Assembly: GCA_051025295.1 (NCBI GenBank)
Contig: JBMGJV010000001.1
DNA from: KBS-83 sp051025295
Lineage (GTDB): Bacteria > Acidobacteriota > Terriglobia > Terriglobales > Acidobacteriaceae
Direction: 5' to 3' (one strand)
Length of the DNA: 64,000 bases
Shown: positions 59,902 through 64,000 of the stretch, one piece after another
Layout: each line of letters starts with the position of its first letter
Numbering within the stretch: position 1 is the stretch's first letter
Made by a program: the position numbers and the translations under genes
Notes under the pieces: model-generated
The model's input: the letters and a program-made list of their open reading frames with translations, nothing else
What the model was told of the DNA's origin: nothing
The model's database searches: none

Positions 59902-60467
59902 ACGAACGAGGGACCACCGCGATGCTTGCCTGTCCGCAGGTTGAGCGTGAACGGCACCTCGCGATCGCTGCGCAGGTCCCATCCCCAGCCTTCGAGTTGA
60001 TCACCCTGCAGGTCGCCGAGCCGCACGCCCTCCCAGGAGAGCCGGTCCGTCTGCCACGTACGCCCCTGCGGTCCCCACGCTTCGAGCGAGTGGAAGCTCG
60101 AGAACAACAGCAGACCCACATCGGCCAGCGGCCGCACCTCCGTGACCGGGCGATAGGCGATCTGCTCAAAGCGCTCTGGCGCTGCCGTGTCGATCATGTA
60201 CGCATAGCCCCCGGCCACGGCGCAGAGCACCGCGGGATCAGGACACGTCCAGACGCCGGTCGGCACAGACTGGCTGGCGAAGCCGAGCGCGCACGTCGCG
60301 AGGAACGGCTCAGCCGCCGCGGGACGCACCATCACTTCGAGTGCGCCTCGCTCCACCTCCTCGACGATTGCCGGATAGGTGAGGTGGCGCCGCGGCAGAA
60401 TGGGTGGCCGGGCGCGCAGGATCTCCGCACTCCATGCTGCAGGAAAGCTCTGGTTCACCGTAGGCAT
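59898..60467 (-). CDS. Protein of unknown function
   Basis: A 189-residue soluble protein without signal peptide or membrane helix. It begins MPTVNQSFPAAWSAEILRAR and has a Trp-rich C-terminal part (WQTDRLSWEGVRLGDLQGDQ, GWGWDLRSDREVPFTLNLRT). I do not recognise a family. ATG at 60467 is preferred over an upstream start at 60506 because the latter would reach into the ohr leader. Divergent from ohr (63 bp between starts) and convergent with rsmD. Confidence 0.6.
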   Translation of the reverse strand: MPTVNQSFPAAWSAEILRARPPILPRRHLTYPAIVEEVERGALEVMVRPAAAEPFLATCALGFASQSVPTGVWTCPDPAVLCAVAGGYAYMIDTAAPERFEQIAYRPVTEVRPLADVGLLLFSSFHSLEAWGPQGRTWQTDRLSWEGVRLGDLQGDQLEGWGWDLRSDREVPFTLNLRTGKHRGGPSFV

Positions 60468-60529
60468 GCCGTCTCTGTGCGAATCTATCAGTGCTCGTAA
60501 ACGCACGTCTGTCAGGAGAACCCCAGAAG

Positions 60530-60970
60530 ATGCCCGCGCTCGCCCAATCGCTCTACACCGCGGAAGTGACCGCCACGAATGGCCGCAATGGCCACGTGCG
60601 CAGCTCCGACGGCAATGTCGATCTCGCCCTATCGGCGCCGCCCGTGCTCGGCGGCAGCGGCAAGCCCGGCGCCAATCCGGAGCAACTCTTCGCCGCAGGC
60701 TACGCGGCCTGCTTCATCGGGGCGATGCAGTACCAGGCCGCCCAGCAGAAGCTCCACCCAGGCGACATCCGCATCGATAGCAAGGTCTCGCTCGGTCCAG
60801 GCCAGGGCATTGAAGGCTTCATCGTCGCCGTCCAGATGGATGTGCACGTCGCCGATCTCGATCAGGCCGCGGCAGAGAAGCTGGTGACCGACGCACACCG
60901 CACCTGTCCATACTCCAACGCGACGCGCGGCAACATCGATGTCACCTTGACCACTCACGGCGGTCGTTAA
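60530..60970 (+). CDS. ohr: Organic hydroperoxide resistance protein, Ohr
   Basis: A 146-residue Ohr/OsmC-family thiol peroxidase that reduces organic and fatty-acid hydroperoxides. Both redox cysteines are present: Cys61 (AAGYAACFIGAM) and Cys126 (HRTCPYSNATRGN). The N-terminal beta part (LYTAEVTATNGRNGHVRSSD) is typical. AGGAGA lies 10 nt before the ATG. There is no adjacent OhrR (MarR-type) gene. It may protect against lipid peroxides. Confidence 0.95.
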   Translation: MPALAQSLYTAEVTATNGRNGHVRSSDGNVDLALSAPPVLGGSGKPGANPEQLFAAGYAACFIGAMQYQAAQQKLHPGDIRIDSKVSLGPGQGIEGFIVAVQMDVHVADLDQAAAEKLVTDAHRTCPYSNATRGNIDVTLTTHGGR

Positions 60971-60988
60971 GCCGGACCGCTCACTTTG

Positions 60989-61022
60989 AGCCGCCCGGAT
61001 TTCGCTGCCAATCCGGGCGGCT
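60989..61022 (+). terminator. Hairpin after ohr
   Basis: A 13-bp perfect stem (60989-61001 with 61010-61022) and an 8-nt loop, 18 bp after the ohr stop. It is followed only by a short T pair. The -10-like TAGAGT of the next gene starts 8 bp later. Confidence 0.6.
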
Positions 61023-61029
61023 TGCGGGT

Positions 61030-61035
61030 TAGAGT
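61030..61035 (+). promoter_or_regulatory. -10-like box before the M20 peptidase
   Basis: TAGAGT ends 8 nt before the ATG at 61044, and no Shine-Dalgarno is present. The spacing is the same as for trpA and suggests a leaderless mRNA. Confidence 0.4.
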
Positions 61036-61043
61036 GGGCGCAG

Positions 61044-62411
61044 ATGACCCGTCCTCCGTTACCCAGCGCTCCAGTACTCTGCGCACTTGCCTGCCTGCTG
61101 TCGTCCTTCGCTGCTGCTGGTCAAACGCAATCGTCCTCGGAGGACCAGGCAGCCGTCGCGGCGCTGATGCCCTCGCTCCTCGACACCTACAAGGACTTCC
61201 ACCGCCATCCTGAGCTCTCTCACAAGGAGCAGCAGACCTCGGCGAAGCTCGCGGCCGATCTGCGCAAGCTCGGTTACGAAGTCACGGAGCACGTGGGCCG
61301 CTACAAGGACGGCTCCCAGGCCTACGGCATCGTTGCCATTCTGAAGAACGGCGCCGGCAAGCAGCTCCTGGTCCGCAGCGACATGGACGCGCTGCCTGTC
61401 GAGGAGAAGACTGGCCTCGACTTCGCCAGCCATGCACGCTCCACGAATGCAGAAGGCGCAGACGTCGGTGTGATGCATGCCTGCGGGCACGACGTGCATA
61501 TGACCGTACTTCTCGGCTTCGCAACGCGCATGGCAGCGGAGAAGAGCCATTGGCACGGCACCCTGATGTTGATCGGTCAGCCGTCGGAAGAGACCATCGA
61601 CGGCGCACGCGCGATGCTCGACGATCACCTCTACGAGCGCTTCGGTAAGCCGGACTTTGTGCTGGCCGAACACGACTCGGCCGAGTACCCGGCCGGTAGC
61701 ATCGCGCTGAAGCCCGGACCACTGCTCGCGAGCTCCAGCAGTATCGACGTGGTGATGCGCGGCAAGGGCAGCCACGGCGCGGCCCCGCAGCTCAGCATCG
61801 ATCCGGTCGTGATGGCAGCCGAGTTCATCCTCCAGATGCAGACCATCGTGAGCCGGCAGATCAATCCGCAGCAGCCGGCCGTGATCACGGTTGGGCAGAT
61901 CCACGGCGGCACCAAACGCAACATCATTCCCGACGAAGTGCGGATGGGGCTCACCATGCGTGCCTACGACGAGCCCACGCGACTGAAGATGATCGAAGCC
62001 GTGCGTCGCACCGCGAACGGCGTGGCGACGGGCTACGGCGTTGCGCCTGACCGGATGCCGCTGGTCGAAGTCAGCCAGAGCGAGATCACGCCGGCGACGC
62101 TGAACGATTCCGCCTTCGAAGCACAGCTGGAGTCCGCGGCAAAGCAGGCGCTGGGGACGGACCACGTGCTCGAGGCACACGCGATCATGGGCTCGGAGGA
62201 CTTCGGGCAGTTCCGCATGGCGAACACGATTCCCGGCGCAATGTTCTGGGTCGGCGCATCCGATCCGGCGAAGCTGGCAGCATCGGAGAAGTCCGGAGTC
62301 GCACTCCCCGGGGCGCACTCTGCGCTCTTCGCTCCGGTGGCGGAGCCGACCATCAGCACCGGCGTCACCGCGATGACGGCCATGGCTCTCGACCTGCTTC
62401 GCCAGTCCTGA
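61044..62411 (+). CDS. Exported M20-family amidohydrolase/peptidase
   Basis: A 455-residue metallohydrolase of the M20D (hippurate hydrolase/IAA-amino acid hydrolase) type, with a signal peptide (APVLCALACLLSSFAAAG). Metal-binding residues are in VGVMHACGHDVHM and GQPSEETIDGARAML, then FVLAEHDSAEYPAGS; the final His region is HAIMGSEDFGQF. The dimerisation domain includes GKGSHGAAPQLSIDPV. These enzymes cleave N-acyl amino acids or aromatic amides. Stand-alone unit after ohr. Confidence 0.9.
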   Translation: MTRPPLPSAPVLCALACLLSSFAAAGQTQSSSEDQAAVAALMPSLLDTYKDFHRHPELSHKEQQTSAKLAADLRKLGYEVTEHVGRYKDGSQAYGIVAILKNGAGKQLLVRSDMDALPVEEKTGLDFASHARSTNAEGADVGVMHACGHDVHMTVLLGFATRMAAEKSHWHGTLMLIGQPSEETIDGARAMLDDHLYERFGKPDFVLAEHDSAEYPAGSIALKPGPLLASSSSIDVVMRGKGSHGAAPQLSIDPVVMAAEFILQMQTIVSRQINPQQPAVITVGQIHGGTKRNIIPDEVRMGLTMRAYDEPTRLKMIEAVRRTANGVATGYGVAPDRMPLVEVSQSEITPATLNDSAFEAQLESAAKQALGTDHVLEAHAIMGSEDFGQFRMANTIPGAMFWVGASDPAKLAASEKSGVALPGAHSALFAPVAEPTISTGVTAMTAMALDLLRQS

Positions 62412-62546
62412 GGCAAACCGGGGCGGGAACCGCTCTCGCCGCGGTTGCGTATTGCTGAGCGGGAGCAAGGCTCGATGCGTGTTCGGCTAACCTGATCGCG
62501 CTGCGCTGAACAACGCCGAATGTGGAGAGATGGTCTAGAGCGAACG

Positions 62547-64000
62547 ATGACCAGCAAGACCGCCACAAAACTGCTGTATGTCGCGCTTGGCCTGTTCATC
62601 GCCTGGAGCCTGACGTTCTACGTGCTCCAGTCCACTTCCTTGGTGCAGCGAGTCCTGCATAACGATGAACACATCCGCATGCCGTTCACCGTGGATGACG
62701 ATCTCCTCACGCTTCAGAACCTGAGACCCGAGGCTCGCAGCGCTGGCCTGGTAGAAGGCGACAAGCTGGTGGAGTTGCGCGGTCAGCCGTATCGCAATCG
62801 CCGCCAGCTTGTCGCCATCCAGGGCGGCGGCGCAGCCCACCTGCACCCCGGCGACCCGCTGGACCTGACGGTGCGCCACCGTAACGGTGCGCTCGCTCGC
62901 CTTCTCGTGCACACAACAGCAGCCGAGCGCCTGGCCACTCAAGTCGCCGTTGTAGCCATCGTCAGCTCCACGGTATTTCCACTCGCCTGCCTGCTGATCG
63001 GCTACTGGGTGGCGGCAGCGCGCATCCGTGACCCCAATGCCTGGTTGTTGCTGCTGCTGTTTGCTGTGCCGTCCGGCATCAGCACGTCGCCGTTCTGGTG
63101 GAGCGGCCCGCTGTTCTACTGGCAGCTTGGCTGGTACAGCCTGCTGCAGTTTCTCGCCGCGCCCGCCCTGATGGTCTTCGGCATTTACTTTCCGGAGCGC
63201 TGGCGCCTCGATCAGCGGGCGCCCTGGGCCAAGTGGCTGGTCCTGATTCCGCTCGCGAGCGGTTGCGTGCTAATCGGCACGCTGATCTGGATGGAATATG
63301 AACGGGCGGTGCAATTCGGTCAAACGGTGGCGGCGCTCAGCCACTGGCTGGACCTGATCCTCCGGCCGCTCAGCCTGGTCTGCGTGGCGGCGTACATCGT
63401 CGCGCTGCTCGACAAGCTTCGCTCCGCCACGACTGCGGACGCGCGTCGCCGGTTGCAGGTGCTTACCGCGGGCTCGCTCGTCGGCATCGGTGCGCTGCTC
63501 GTGATCTTCGTCCTGCTGCCCAGTCTGGGTGTACAGCCGGAGAAGCACCTTTGGCTCACCTCGGTCGGCTTCGTCCTCTTCTTCGCTGCGCCGTTCTCGT
63601 TTGCCTACGTCGTTCTGGTGCAGCGTGCGCTGGACGTGCGCATCCTGCTGCGCATGGGGACGAAGTACGCCTTGGCCCGCGCGACTCTCGTGATCGTAGA
63701 AATTGCGCTGATCGCCTTCATCTTCTTTCGCCTGCTGCTGCCCCTGTTTCTGCATCGCCAGAACCTGCCGCTCGCTATTGGCGCAACGATCCTGGCCGGC
63801 GCTGGGTGCCTCCGGCTGTTCGCGGCTCACGATTCCATCAGCTATCGGGTCCAGCGCTCGCTGGACCGGCGCTTTTTTTCGCGAGGCTTACGACGCGGAG
63901 CTGGTGCTAAGCGAACTCTCCGAGCAGGCACGCCGCTTTACCGAAGCCGGACCACTGGTCGATCTCGTCAGCCGGCGCATCGCCGAAGTGCTGCACATTG
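62547..64000 (+). CDS. Membrane protein with PDZ domain, probable SpoIIE/PP2C-type sensor; frame change near 63879; cut by window edge
   Basis: From ATG 62547 an open frame runs to the window end. It has an N-terminal membrane helix (LLYVALGLFIAWSLTFYVLQ), a PDZ-like domain (about residues 45-115; EARSAGLVEGDKLVELRG) and about seven further helices to residue 440. After a run of seven Ts (63873-63879) the frame turns into an Arg-rich non-protein-like sequence, whereas reading one base less gives FREAYDAELVLSELSEQARR and FTEAGPLVDLVSRRIAEVLH, a natural continuation into a GAF-type linker. So an extra T is likely. In related acidobacterial proteins this layout leads to GAF and SpoIIE phosphatase domains; that part is outside the window. 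Confidence 0.7.
   Translation, partial: MTSKTATKLLYVALGLFIAWSLTFYVLQSTSLVQRVLHNDEHIRMPFTVDDDLLTLQNLRPEARSAGLVEGDKLVELRGQPYRNRRQLVAIQGGGAAHLHPGDPLDLTVRHRNGALARLLVHTTAAERLATQVAVVAIVSSTVFPLACLLIGYWVAAARIRDPNAWLLLLLFAVPSGISTSPFWWSGPLFYWQLGWYSLLQFLAAPALMVFGIYFPERWRLDQRAPWAKWLVLIPLASGCVLIGTLIWMEYERAVQFGQTVAALSHWLDLILRPLSLVCVAAYIVALLDKLRSATTADARRRLQVLTAGSLVGIGALLVIFVLLPSLGVQPEKHLWLTSVGFVLFFAAPFSFAYVVLVQRALDVRILLRMGTKYALARATLVIVEIALIAFIFFRLLLPLFLHRQNLPLAIGATILAGAGCLRLFAAHDSISYRVQRSLDRRFFSRGLRRGAGAKRTLRAGTPLYRSRTTGRSRQPAHRRSAAH

Overview
This window is a GC-rich chromosomal segment (roughly 60-65% G+C by eye) with no mobile element, CRISPR array, tRNA or rRNA that I could recognise. Gene content points to an Acidobacteriota-type soil heterotroph: FG-GAP/Ig-like secreted proteins, GH1 and GH3 beta-glucosidases, an ETF:menaquinone oxidoreductase module, a MoeZ/MoaD/JAMM/CysM sulfur-carrier operon and a separate LigD-type polymerase and ligase. 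This taxonomic call is an inference; no rRNA is present.

Layout. 1-2000: a truncated LacI-type regulator and a two-gene operon for an outer-membrane barrel and a DUF2141 protein. 2032-14748: a fatty-acid beta-oxidation regulon made of two divergent operons. The minus-strand operon encodes an FeS/cytochrome ETF:quinone oxidoreductase, EtfB, EtfA, an acyl-CoA synthetase and an alpha/beta hydrolase. The plus-strand operon encodes a TetR regulator, FadN-type hydratase/dehydrogenase, thiolase and acyl-CoA dehydrogenase. A perfect palindrome between them overlaps the -35 box of one operon and sits just before the regulator start of the other. 14895-21765: carbohydrate hydrolases (GH1, GH3), a metallophosphoesterase, a MutM-type glycosylase and a second TetR regulator.

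22242-32193: a signalling island with a 2109-residue cytoplasmic poly-HAMP hybrid histidine kinase (11 tandem 92-residue units, three receivers), a REC-PAS-PAS-kinase, a single-domain receiver and a membrane histidine kinase whose sensor looks like the plant/cyanobacterial ethylene-receptor domain. 32467-34913: convergent LigD-type polymerase and ATP-dependent ligase genes. 35476-39375: a secreted beta-sandwich protein and a tandem pair of secreted amidohydrolases, one interrupted by an amber codon. 39504-47323: trpC-trpF-trpB, then two opposite-strand secreted-protein genes, then trpA and a chorismate mutase gene. 47405-53330: a frameshifted APC permease, an M28 peptidase with a small exported partner, MutY and a lipoprotein. 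53549-56600: an operon for sulfur-carrier-protein dependent cysteine synthesis. 56740-64000: a conserved unknown, RsmI, a site-2-protease-like protein lacking its zinc histidines, RsmD, an unknown, Ohr, an M20 peptidase and the start of a PDZ/membrane protein with a probable frameshift.

Three reading-frame lesions (amber at 38713, -1 shift near 47738, extra T at 63873-63879) occur in otherwise well-kept genes, so sequencing or assembly error must be considered beside real decay. Several genes (trpA, rsmD, the M20 peptidase, the LigD polymerase) have a -10-like hexamer 6-9 nt before the start codon and no Shine-Dalgarno, which suggests leaderless transcripts. TTG and GTG starts backed by good ribosome binding sites are common.
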